A stretch of DNA of 64,000 nucleotides from Aquatica leii (lineage: Eukaryota > Arthropoda > Insecta > Coleoptera > Lampyridae): NCBI GenBank assembly GCA_035610365.1, contig CM069435.1, positions 20,821,123 through 20,885,122 of the forward strand. The letters run 5' to 3'. The position numbers were made by a program, and so were the translations under genes. Within the stretch, counting starts at the first letter, position 1. Every line of letters begins with the position of its first letter. The notes beneath the pieces are model-generated. The model searched no databases. It was not told where the DNA came from and worked only from the letters and a program-made list of their open reading frames with translations. Positions 11,848 to 22,643 of the stretch are shown here, one piece after another.

Positions 11848-12404
11848 AAATACACCAGGATAGAATGCGAATCTGAATATGAAAAAGAATCATCGTCGAA
11901 ATCATCAGAGTCAGACATTGAAGAAAACAACAAAATATCACTAGAATTAAAACAATACTATGCTTTGTATTATGACACCAGATGGTACATTAGGAGAATT
12001 TTAAAAATAGAAACCGAAAAAAAAATTATTTTTCTATCCATATAAGCACATATTATGAAATCATATTTTTGACTATCAATTGGACCCGTACGACTCGATG
12101 AAATACTGCATTACATTACAAAATTTGTAGTAGTGACCAATCACATTTGTTTATTGAATGAATATTATTGATTAATTTAAAAAAAATTATACAATATTTA
12201 ATATCCGATTTATCTCATAATCGTGTCAAGCAGGTCTTAATTCTACACTTAAGATTGTTGTCGTAGTTGTATAATTTCAGAGTTATTAAAGATGCGAAAA
12301 AAGTATGAGTTCTTGAACTGTAAGACATTCCTTAAAGATCATTTCAATAAAATAGTATAGTTGCATTTTCGGCGCATTTTAATTTAAGAGAAAATCGAAA
12401 CAGG

Positions 12405-12545
12405 AATACAAATACTGAAAAAACAATACGGGAATAATATAAGACATATCTACGGGAATAATATAAGAAATACGGGAATAAAAACAAAAATTAAAAAATA
12501 AATTAGGAAATAGAAAAATAACTCAGGAATAAAGCTACTGATTTG
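12405..12545. repeat. Right subterminal GGGAATAAT array of element B
   Basis: Units of the type CGGGAATAATATAAG recur three times and continue as AGGAAATAG and AGGAATAAAG, in the same orientation as the left array. Confidence 0.7.
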
Positions 12546-12611
12546 GTTTATTTCCAAAAAAAGGAATAAGTGTACAAATTTTCGTGTAGTGAAAAACCCC
12601 CTGATCAAAAT

Positions 12612-14833
12612 AATGCCATTGATAATGATAGCGGTAAACCGCACAAACTGAATTTCGTTGTTTGTGTTCCTGTCAATGTTGAATATACTAAAGAAACTAC
12701 GATGCTTGTATAGTGTTTTTCGCTAGAGCGAAGTAGAGAAATTGCGTTTGACTATCAGATGCAAGAGTTTCAAATTTATTTTTCTCAACAAATGCATTTC
12801 TCTTTTAACAATCACTAACAGAAAACAGGTTAAACTTAATTACAAAGAATTGATTTCTAAAATTAGTTTTTGTTGTTTTCTTTATCGCATTTTAAAGTCA
12901 AAGTTTGAGTGTTGTATGTATTGCAGTTTAGGAATGTAACCCGACATAGAAAGTTTAAAAATGCACAAAACTATCTTCAAGGAGATACGTCGCTAAATAC
13001 ATTTATAATATTAACTAAAGTAAAAGCGTTGGACTTTTGAATGAATTAATCAAGTAATTAGTTCCATCCATTATAAAAAAAAAATCAAAAAAGATGTGTG
13101 GCAGTTTACCGTATAAAATATTAAAGATCTTAACCTTGACATTGACACACAAACAAAGATTTATAAATGTTCACATAAAAGTAAAATACTCTGTGGGAAA
13201 CTGTACAGCTGTATTGGTTTTGTGTAATAAAAATAGTTTAAGAAAAGCCCGAGTTCTACGTTTTAACAACGTTTTAACAGGGTAAATAAGAAAATGATGG
13301 CAAAAACTTTGTTTAAATATACCCTGCTTTCCCTTATGTAGAAATCACAGAAGCCTCTATACGAAACATGTTAATAAAAATAAAATCAAAACCCCCACAC
13401 GATGGTTATAAAGCGTAAAGGAATAAGACTTTGTATCTCGTAAATAAATAATATTTAACAATCACCAATAAGCATAAAAATGTGTAAGAAGGCTTTACAG
13501 TCTTAACCCTTTCGGCCTAAACCGAAATAGTATATGATTCGCTGTAATTAATAAAGACTGCAACTCTGAGATATTAGCCCACTGTGTGAAACATTCAATA
13601 AACAGAAGCGCAAAAGTACCTAACAACGTTCATTGGATAAAGCTGCTATCAATATAACAGTGTTTATATCAAACTACAGTTTCACAATGATAAATATATG
13701 TATGTTGAGCTATCTAGTTCTCCTAATATCTGCAGGTATCATTCTGTGTTGTTACTATTTTGTTGAGATGATACCTCAAAGCGCAGTGTCCTAGACTTGT
13801 ATAGAGCTTTTGGTTAAACTTACAGGGTAAAAATAGACCTCTACCCCAATCTTCTCTAAGGCATAAAAACTTGTTTGATTGTGCTTCTACATTTTTCCAG
13901 TTACTTATCATTTATTCAAAAGTGATTATCTCGTGTCAATTGATAACCCGTTCAATAAAGTTTGTAAACTTTGCTATCAGCAAACTAAGCTTTACCGCCG
14001 AGTATTTCCAAATTCCAAACAAACAATATATAGACTTTTTTTAAAATGAAACGTCTTTCAATAGTCCAAAATCAGATACGTCTGCTAAATGTGGTTAATA
14101 CAAAGTGTATATCAAAGCAACCAAAAGTGAAAATATAAAAATTTTCAAAAATAAAAAGACCTTAGTTTCCCTAAAGCTGCGATAGACAGAACAATCCTCA
14201 AAAATGTTATCAAAGAATCTCAGCACAATCCTAACATTAATGCTACTACTTTCGATCTACAACAGGAACTATAGACACTCAAAGTGACTACAGATTTTTG
14301 TTGCTACAAAACTAAGGTATGGTTATTTCGGAGTTCTTTCCTGCAATAAACCTAAACGAGGAAAAACATTGAGAAAACGTTTTAAACAAAATACTACGTC
14401 AACTAAAAAAAAGCTTTAGTATTAACGTAATCGTTAAATTACAACTTTTTAGAAATAGGCCAACTAATATCGTTGAAAAACTGGAGCACAGTAAGTTCCG
14501 CATAGAAAAAAGAAATCAATGTCCCTCTAGAGCAAAAATTCCAAGAAGCCTTATCCATTGAGGAATCAAAGCTCAATCACGTGCTATTATATCTGCTATA
14601 CATTCCTCCTGTCCATCATGCCTTCTACTATAGTCTTACGAAAAATAACTGATTTGTTTTAGTTCAATACTGCTTTTTTTGTATTATTCATGCTAATTTT
14701 GTATTATAAATCAAAGAAACATTTTTGAGATTTTTATCAATCCAGATACCTATATATGTATACTTTCATTCTCTTCAACAGATTTTTGAAACTTTTACAA
14801 ACCAATAAAAAGTTATAATAATTTTTAAAATTA
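12612..14833. other. AT-rich spacer with a possible Tc1 remnant
   Basis: Mostly featureless. Near 14170-14270 a plus-strand frame reads AAIDRTILKNVIKE and then NATTFDLQQEL. This resembles the second helix-turn-helix of Tc1-type transposases, but no catalytic motif follows, so the assignment is weak. Confidence 0.3.
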
Positions 14834-15541
14834 GTAAAGTTAACCACGCCTTTTTTGATAAACTAAAAAAAGACCATTGTGCTCAATACGTGCTACGATG
14901 TACCAAAAAAACCATTCCTATTTTTCCTCGTTTACAGCAAAAAAAACTAAAAATATTGTGCTGAATTGTGCTTAGTACGTGCTATTTGTTCCTCAATTTC
15001 TGTTTTTCGCCATTTGTACATTTAATAAAAACAAAATCATTATTACGATAAAAGATAACACTGCGTTTTTGTTTTATAATAAAAAATGACCTCTTGCTGT
15101 TTATTGTACTCAGTAAGACTACTTTTCTTATAGAATTAAATACACAAAAATGTCCTTCAACCTTTGAACGTTCAAAACCGTCTACTTCTGAACATGCTGT
15201 GACAATTTATGACTTTTGTCCTGAATATCTCTCTAAGTACAATGGAATGTGCTACAGTCGATTGAGATTGTTCATTTTTACACACAAAAAACGACAGTTG
15301 GAAGACTTCAAACGAGTCAAGGCGGCGACCGAGATGCTTGAAAACAATACATTGCTTGTGATGTGGAGATGTAGAGAATTGGACAGATTTACCAAATAAT
15401 GTTTTTTGGTTCCTGTTTAAAAAGAAATCCCTCAATTCGACTCAAGGCATTTCAGTTCTAAGTGTTTTCGAATTTAAGTACATTGATCTTTTGCTCGATC
15501 ATAAACTGAGCTTCGTTAAGCACTTTTTCTTTGTAGTTGAC

Positions 15542-16282
15542 AAGGGCAAGACTGTCTTGCACTTGTTCCACAAATATTCTCTCCGTAACTGGAACCTCCG
15601 TAGGAAAACATTAGTGACCATTTTCAACAGTGTAATCATCCCTATGCTCACATATGGCTTAGACATCTAGTACCACCGTTTACGAAATACCCACATTGTC
15701 AAGAAACTGGCATCCCTACATCCCCTATTCCTTCGTACGATCCTCGGGGCATATCGTACTATTCCTATCGATTCCTTGTGCGTTGTGGCAACATATCCCC
15801 CTCTGCATCTCCTATTTCAGAAAATATACTACTCCAAAGTTCTTGTTAGAGCTGGCACGTGCACATTCTTAGAGCAGTAAGTTTCGACCGCAGATTTTCC
15901 TTCCTTTTCGGCCATCAAGCGCCATCTCAAGACTTTGATCTTGAATGAATGGCAGCGGCAGTGAGATACATTTTGTAAAAGACATAACGCCTATTCCTTG
16001 ATTCCTACTATCCTGGTCCAAATTCTTACATCGCACGGCGGGTTCCGTTGCCATCTAAAACGCATTAGCGTTGCAGATGACGACCGATGTTTGTAGTGTG
16101 GTGTTACTGATGCTCCATCACATAAGATTCTATCCTGTCGGTAGTTCGATGATGACCAGAGTACCCTAAGAATCCAAGTCAACCCGTCTCCCGATTCCCT
16201 TGAGTATATCCTTAGACTAGTGTCTGACGTCATTGTACTCATTGCATTCGCTAGAAGAGTTTATTTTTGCATGGCATTATGA
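15542..16282 (+). pseudogene. R1/I-like LINE, C-terminal reverse-transcriptase fragment
   Basis: One frame from 15542 reads through the thumb-like region of an R1/LOA-type LINE (NSVIIPMLTYGLDI, then LFLRTILGAYRTIPIDSLCV, PPLHLL) and continues to the terminal zinc knuckle (ADDDRCL-x-CGVTDAPSHKILSC). In-frame stops fall mostly where Trp is expected (after GLDI, in W-Q-R-Q-stop, and before CGVTD), consistent with TGG-to-TAG/TGA decay. The sequence is less AT-rich than its surroundings, suggesting a later arrival inside the TIR element. The catalytic YADD part of the reverse transcriptase lies outside this fragment and is absent. Confidence 0.85.
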
Positions 16283-18029
16283 TTTTATTTTACAGTAAGC
16301 TACGGCAAAGTAGAGTATTTATTTAGTTATTTAACTGCACTTATTTTAGAATATTTTATTTGATTATTTTTAGTTAGCTAACATTTTCAGTTTCCTTTTA
16401 GTCCTAGCTGTCTTGACTAACTGGCCTAATACCCGTCTATTACAACATCGTAGCCTTTTCTCGCCTACTTGGTTTTCAGCCTGACACGTGAGAAGCAGAT
16501 ACACAGCCCATCCGATTCGTCTAACTAGGCAATCCTTTCTTCTCGTAACATACTCTAAATCGTTCTATCCTATATGTGGCGAACTTGAACCAAGCAAGTT
16601 CGAGTGTTTTGGTGGGTCCATATCCTCCACCTCATTTGTTCAGTTTACACAAGCACAAACACACTAAGCATAAACGTCTACATAATTTAATAAACGTAAA
16701 GAATAACCTATATGAATGTTTGCATCTACTGAAATGCAGCCCACAAACAAAGAGATATTAAAAACATTGCTGTAGATCCTTTTATGCCCGTTATTGAACT
16801 GATAAATAGCTGTGTATCAAAAATAGCATATAATTTTATGCATTGATGCAACTAGATCACTGATGAGGACTGTACCATTACCAAACGAAGAATTAAGTTC
16901 ACACAGATGCAAAGATTGAAGAGAAAACTAGACTCGTGTTTCAAAAGATCTCATGTGGTCAAAATACGAATTGCATTAAAAATTGGTTAATTAAATACAG
17001 AATTCGACCATGCTATAATAGAGGCAGTAGTAAGGGCATTTGCATTTTCGAGTCAAATTATTATACGTTAACTGTATGGCTGCTTTGCAAAATCAAACTA
17101 CTTTAGCAGGAATAGAAGATCATGTATAAGCTATGTTGAGCACAGCGTGAAATAGTGAGCTGAGTTCTGAGAATTCTGCCGATGCCACTCGAAAGTTTTT
17201 GACATCGGCAATTTAGAGGCTAACGTTAAATAAAAACAGATACAATTCGAAAAATTGCTCAAATGAGCAAGATGCTGAAATTGATGATGAAATTAAAACC
17301 GAAGAATTATCAAACACGTATACTATTAGATGGGTCACTAATTTGTACAAAACATGCAAAAATAAAATAGCTCTTAAAGAAGAAACAAGTAATGTTTTAT
17401 TATCCAAAAGTTGCAAAAAGAATGTTAAAATTTGCTTCCATATTTTAAGTTGTTTTCCAAAATGATGTCAACAAGATTCGGTTACGGATCAGAAAAGTTT
17501 TTTGGTTAACGATAAGCATGCCCTTTTAAGTAAATTTGAACAACAATATATCAACAGAACGATATAAATGAAGGTAAAAAAATTAAGTCTAAAACTTGCC
17601 TCCAAAGAACAAACCGATTAAAAAGAATTTCAAATCACGACCTACACTAGAGATGATGTGACCGATGGCCGAAAAGTATTTTGTGATGATGATCTGTTCG
17701 TTTCTAATAAAGAGAAATCTGATCCAAATTAGTATTTATCAATGTAAAGTAATCAAAAGTGAAAAAAACTGGCTACAGATGAATTTGTAGACGATCTATA
17801 CGAATTGAAATATGAATTAAACTGGCGTAACAACAATTTCACTAAAATTAATTTATGTCAATATTCTATTTGTGAGGATTACGAAACGGATCATTCGCAA
17901 CATAATGATACGAAGGAGGCGATTAATTCGAGTAACATTGACTCTCTTCCACATATTTAATTTCTAGTATTCTGATTACCACTATTACTGAATAATGTAA
18001 CTTAATCATTACTCCCAAAGTCATCGTAA
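16283..18029. other. Interior of TIR element, unassigned
   Basis: Fragments of protein-like frame occur (for example TYTRDDVTDGRKVFCDDDLF near 17640), but stops are frequent and I recognise no family. Confidence 0.35.
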
Positions 18030-18253
18030 TAATGATTTTGTCTTCATGAAATCTGCAAATAGTGAAAAACAGAAATTGTTTTTGCTGCACATACTAAGCT
18101 CAGTACAATTATTATCGTAAAAATTGATTGTCTCTGTAAAAACTGTAAAAGAAAAAAGAAATTGTTTTAGCGGCACAAGGTAGCACATATTGAGTACAAT
18201 TCAGCACAATGGAAATTTTTTAGTTTATCAAAAAGGCGGAGCTAACTATACTG

Positions 18254-20054
18254 ACGTTAATTTCTACTAAAATATTTGCTGTATAAAAGCTTTTTTGCTT
18301 ATCCCTATAAAATGTAACTTTTATTATTTAACACTTTTTACACCCGGGAGCTCCAATCGTGTTCAGTGGACTTTCGCCGATCGTTACAAATAAAAGTATT
18401 TGTGATCAATCACTAAATATGTAACAAAAGCTTTAATATTTGTATACAAAATTAATTAATGCCAACAACAACATTTGATAGGCGATGTTACAAACTAAAA
18501 AAGCATTTTGCTAATGATACACTTCCTGCGTAATTTAAAGAATAACGTGCTAGCCCCCTTTTGTTCCTACGTCAACATCATTAGACCTTTTTAAAAAGAA
18601 GCATTACACAAACACCTTTCTAATTATTTATATTCCAGGAAGGACTCTTGTAAATTAAACTGATTTTTTTAATCTATGCCAATTCAATAATACAATACGA
18701 ACTCGTTACTATCAGAATCATCGACTATGGAAACGCCTAAATAATTCCATTTCTAGGAACAAATAAACACAATACTTCGTAAAGTTGCCTTATAAATTTA
18801 ATTATAAACCCATGTTCGTAATTTATTTTTAAAAAATTATACAAACAAAAGCTACTAACAATTTAACAACGTAAGTAATAACTACCCACTCGCTCCATAC
18901 CAGCTTCATGTAAATAAACTTTAACAGTATAAAGCACAGTAATTTATTAGGGATCGCTAAACTTCTTTAACAACAAAAAATATGAACGGTAATGTTTGTA
19001 AATTTAATGTAAATAACATTAATTTTACTTTTGTGAGATGCTCCTAGGCGCTTTAAATATACGTAGGCACTTTTATGGTAATCACAAGAGATATTCAAAA
19101 ATTAACAAACGTACGTTTAGCTTTTTTAAAAGCTTATGCAACAGAAGTAATTTAAAGTACTTTGTAAATAGAATATGAAGAAACCTAAAACTGTCATGAG
19201 TACAAATTAATTCGACTTTTGATTTGGTTCTACCTCCTCAAACGTATAAATTAAGTCATAATTGTTGCTATAAACTTTACCAAAAAAACCTACGGAATAT
19301 TAAGTAAATGTTTACAAAATTTAATTCAAAGTGTTACCAAAAACAAAAAGTGACCATTTGATCAAAGCTAATATTAATTTTTGAAAGCACTGCCAGAAAT
19401 ATGAGTGAAAATATTCCACAAACAGTATCAGAATATCATCTGCAAATAAGAGGAAATGGAGACGACCGCTGGAAGATTAGAGACTAATAATGTATATAAA
19501 AAAAAGACAGCTAGTAGAAACTAGAATAAAACGTCTAAATAATCAAAAACAAAGTAACTTTGTTGTCAGAAAAAGAATTGTATAAAATAATTGTAAACTA
19601 ATAACTAGACCAAAAAATCTTTCTATTTTGAATTATCTATGTTTCGTCCTTTTTTACTTTCCTATAGAGACATTTTTATTTCATAATTTTACGTTTCAAG
19701 GTCTCCTGAATCAGAAAAATGTATTTTGGACAAAAAAAAATTTGGGTGTCTGTGTGTTACGATGTACCCACGAGAACTCTCGAACCAAAAGTCCTAGTAA
19801 CTTGAAATTTGGTATGGACCTGGTTTTTCATATTCTCTTGGTTTTATCAAAATATGGGTCTGATAAAGAAACCGGAAGTGGGCGTATCCGCCATTTTTAA
19901 CAATTTTTCTTATATAATTTTGTACGTATGTAAATCATTCGAATTATTTTTACAGTTTCTTATAGAGATAATTGTTTACTGTATCAATTAACCAATAAAA
20001 AAATTTGATTTTATTGCATTTTTTAAAATTTAACCAATCATCAACGGATTACAG
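18254..20054. other. AT-rich non-coding stretch
   Basis: Nothing recognisable. The open frames at 19628-19991 have no conserved motifs and biased composition. Confidence 0.5.
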
Positions 20055-20082
20055 CGATAACACCACGGGTGTGGTGTTATCG
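20055..20082. repeat. Perfect 12-bp stem hairpin
   Basis: CGATAACACCAC and its exact inverse GTGGTGTTATCG are separated by GGGT. It stands out from AT-rich surroundings and could be the centre or end of a foldback or MITE element. Confidence 0.75.
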
Positions 20083-20283
20083 GGCAAAGCAGACATGATA
20101 TATTCAAATGTCAAATTAAATGTCAGATAGTAAATTAATTCATAATAATCATACAAAGATTTTCTGAGATTTGTAACAAGAAAATTAATAAAATTCTTTT
20201 AGAAAATACACCAAAAAAACACAATTAATTTGTATTGATTAATTAAACAACATGAAAAGTAGTAAAAAATTATCTTTACCGCA

Positions 20284-20430
20284 TACCCCTCGAGCATTGA
20301 TAAATACTCAAAATTTTATAGTAGAGACTGTTTCAAGCGTGTTTCTTTAAGGTAATATTACCAAGAAACACGCTTTCAACAGTCTCTATGACAAAATTAT
20401 TTCGGTATTATCAACGCTGTAGGGGTATTA
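20284..20430. repeat. Large palindrome with ~65-bp arms and TAATATTAC centre
   Basis: The left arm (20284-20347) and right arm (20363-20430) are inverted copies; the inner 25 bp are nearly perfect and the outer part is interrupted by mismatches and small indels. The loop contains GGTAATATTACC, itself a 12-bp palindrome. The TAATATTAC nonamer matches the loop of rolling-circle origins in CRESS DNA replicons, but no Rep frame is nearby and the stem is far longer than in such origins. A foldback MITE is the simpler reading. Confidence 0.7.
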
Positions 20431-21216
20431 TAGCTGATAATTCTTCCTAACAATTTATTCAACTAAAAAAAATTCTAACGTTAACAGTATATCAGATACT
20501 TAATTTGTTATTTAAAATGAATTTACAAATATAATATAGTTTCGAATCTTGCCGGCGACGAATTTTTTTACTGATTTACTAAAGGGGTAAGTAATATCGA
20601 ACCGCACAAATATAAGGGTTAGTCGATATGATCTTAATGAAATCGAGAAAAAAATTTCAAAAAAATTATAGCATGCTAGGAAATCACAATACAAACGTGT
20701 ACATATCACTTCAAAATGGTTTTATGACAACATCACCTTAAAAAAATATGTAGACATTCCTTCATCATTATTTATAGGAAAGTCGTGTAGTGACCACACC
20801 AGTTTTTTTTTTCGTAATGTTAAAAAACGACTGTTGTCGTTTTGACATCAATTTTAAACCAAGCTCACACTTCACCGTGATACCGAGGTACTATGCAGAC
20901 ATAAACCTAAACAAATATGTTGGCAAAAAAATTCAAATAAGTTTCGAGGACTACATGTCATAGTTACTTTCAGATAAGGGTTCTGCTTAGTCTTCTACGT
21001 CCGTCGTAATTCTAAAAAACATTCAATGTTGATTACGTAACTAATAGTGTCACAGTCTCAAAAACCGAGCATATTAATCTCCTAAAAAAATCAAATTGTC
21101 GATTGAGCAAGTACTGTGCTAACTTGTCCAGTCATTGCTTGGGTGCATGTACTAAATTCTCCAACTTATGAATGCAAACCTCCTAAATTAATATTTAAAA
21201 TTTCAGTTTGTATACT
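20431..21216. other. Spacer before Penelope-like element
   Basis: AT-rich DNA. A short frame near 20870 (HFTVIPRYYADINLNKYVGK) looks protein-like, but I do not recognise it. Confidence 0.35.
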
Positions 21217-22493
21217 AATTGTGATTAGTTAAGAAATTTCCCTTCTGTCTCACAAAAAATCAGTTAAACGTTAGTTGATACGTAAAGACTATGCTGCTTA
21301 GTGCTTGGGAGTTAAGAAGGTCATTAAATTACTGCCATTCTCATTTTCTACAAAAATCTAACAACTTTATATGTTTAAAGATTAATTTTTTAAATGGCAC
21401 ATTGCCAAAACTGGAACATAGAAGTTGTACTTTTGCCAGTTGTGGCCAACTAAAGCTAGAACTGATGCCCAAGCTATAAGAAATGGTTTCCTGTCAGTAT
21501 TTGACGCCAGCACTAATACGTCAAGGCTAAACCTCGTAGAAAACTGTCTGAAAACAGCACAAAATTGATAGGAAAAAAACTGACCCAACTTGGAAATAGA
21601 AATAAAGTTCCGAACATCATTACACGTTATAACACAGTGAAGAAAATAGATCAACTTTCGAGACTACACACCAAGGATATATACAAATTAAGGTGTATGT
21701 GCGGTAAGAGTTACATCGGCCAAACAGGAAGGAGCATTCAGTGCAGGGTTAAAGAACATCAACGAGACGGTCAACTCAGACGAACGGACAAATCTGCAGT
21801 ATCTACATGAGAATGCAGATCACCGGATTGATTACGGGAACGTAAAGGTATTAGCACAAAGCAGACACTATCACCAGCAAATAATACTCGAATCACTAAA
21901 AATAATGAAAAACCCTAACAATTTCAACCGTGAAAATAGATACAGATTAAGCAACACATCGAGATCTACGCTACGTGAAGAACATGCAAGAACTCAACAG
22001 ACGCCTATGAACGCAACTCAACAGACCAGAACGGACACGGATCAGCGAAGGAAAGCCGAAAGACGGTATATAACAAGGAACGCAAGACGATAATATCAGT
22101 TTTTAGAAATCTTCTGAAGAAGCTGAAAGTTTTGTGACGCGGCAACACCCCAAAAACAATGCTACAATAATTGTGATTGGTTATGAAATTTCTCTTGTCA
22201 CAAACCAGGCAAATGTTAGAAATATGTAAAGACTATGCTGTTTAGTGCTGAAAGTTAATACGCTTATTACATTACATTCTCGTTTCCTACAAAAATTTAA
22301 CTTTATTTGTTTAAACGTTGAAATATTAATTTTTTTAAATGGAACATGGCCAAAAGTGAAACATAAAAGTTGCCAGTTGTGGCCAACTGAAGTTAGAAGT
22401 GCCGTCAAAATTGTAAACAATAGTTTCCTGTCAGTACTTAACGCCAGGACTAATACGTTCAGGGTATCTACGGCTAAACTTCGTAGAAAACGG
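21217..22493 (+). mobile_element. Truncated Penelope-like element with pseudo-LTRs
   Basis: Two diverged direct repeats, 21217-21545 and 22169-22493, bracket a GIY-YIG endonuclease fragment. Both start at AATTGTGATT and both contain AAAGACTATGCTG, CCAGTTGTGGCCAACT and TTTCCTGTCAGTA. Penelope-like elements carry such LTR-like direct repeats (pLTRs), so I read this as one 5'-truncated copy with its pLTRs. The reverse transcriptase domain is missing. Confidence 0.8.
21565..22093 (+). pseudogene. GIY-YIG endonuclease of Penelope-like element
   Basis: The frame shows IYKLRCMCGKSYIGQTGRSI, the GIY-YIG nuclease core in the Penelope form (Cys in the linker and the Tyr-Ile-Gly of YIG), then RVKEHQRDG. 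After a one-base frame shift near 21807 it resumes as NADHRIDYGNVKVLAQSRHY and ILESLKIMKNPNNFNREN, the conserved C-terminal part of these proteins. In PLEs this nuclease nicks target DNA during insertion. Upstream reverse transcriptase is absent, so this copy is inert. Confidence 0.92.
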
Positions 22494-22643
22494 AAACAGA
22501 CAAATCCAGATACTCAAAGGTTTTTACGAAGCACATACCAAAAACATCGATTATGAAGGAAAAATAACGAAAGATAAAGTTAAATATGGTGGACTAGGTG
22601 TGGATGTGTAAGATTTGTCCTAGATTGGTATTAAAGATAATAA

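Larger units (their letters stand above)
8342..12603 (+). mobile_element. Element B of the 8-bp-TSD transposon family
   Basis: A 4.26-kb element bounded by a perfect 8-bp duplication ATCAAAAT (8334-8341 and 12604-12611). Its ends are CAGGGGGTCTTTCACT and, reversed, CAGGGGGTTTTTCACT, each followed within ~35 bp by GTGTACA or TGTACAC. It is the longest of the three related copies and holds the most complete transposase. Subterminal arrays of GGAATA-type repeats lie just inside both ends. Confidence 0.9.
14834..18253. mobile_element. 3.4-kb TIR element with ~220-bp inverted repeats
   Basis: The left arm (14834-15055) and right arm (18030-18253) are imperfect inverted copies of each other. Shared landmarks are TTTTGATAAACTAAAAAA, CCATTGTGCT, AGTACGTGCT-like words, TTTCTGTTTTTC and AAAATCATTATTACGAT. 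The outer ends are AGTAAAGTTAACCACGCC and, reversed, AGTATAGTTAGCTCCGCC. No clear target duplication is visible. The interior holds an R1-like LINE fragment and unrecognised frames (15094-15399, and 17520-17950 near the right arm), so I cannot name a transposase or a superfamily. Confidence 0.75.

Noticed and set aside
14160-14420. Tc1-type transposase helix-turn-helix
   Set aside because: Only a short resemblance (IDRTILKNVIKE) with no catalytic domain following; mentioned in the spacer entry but not called as an element.
16855-16890. ACTGATGAGGAC followed by AAACGAAG as a further hammerhead
   Set aside because: The GAAAC core is absent and no stems form.
20351-20362. Rolling-circle origin of an integrated CRESS DNA replicon
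   Set aside because: The nonamer is a by-product of a perfect palindrome centre, the stem is much too long, and no Rep-like frame was seen nearby. Kept only as a low-interest check.
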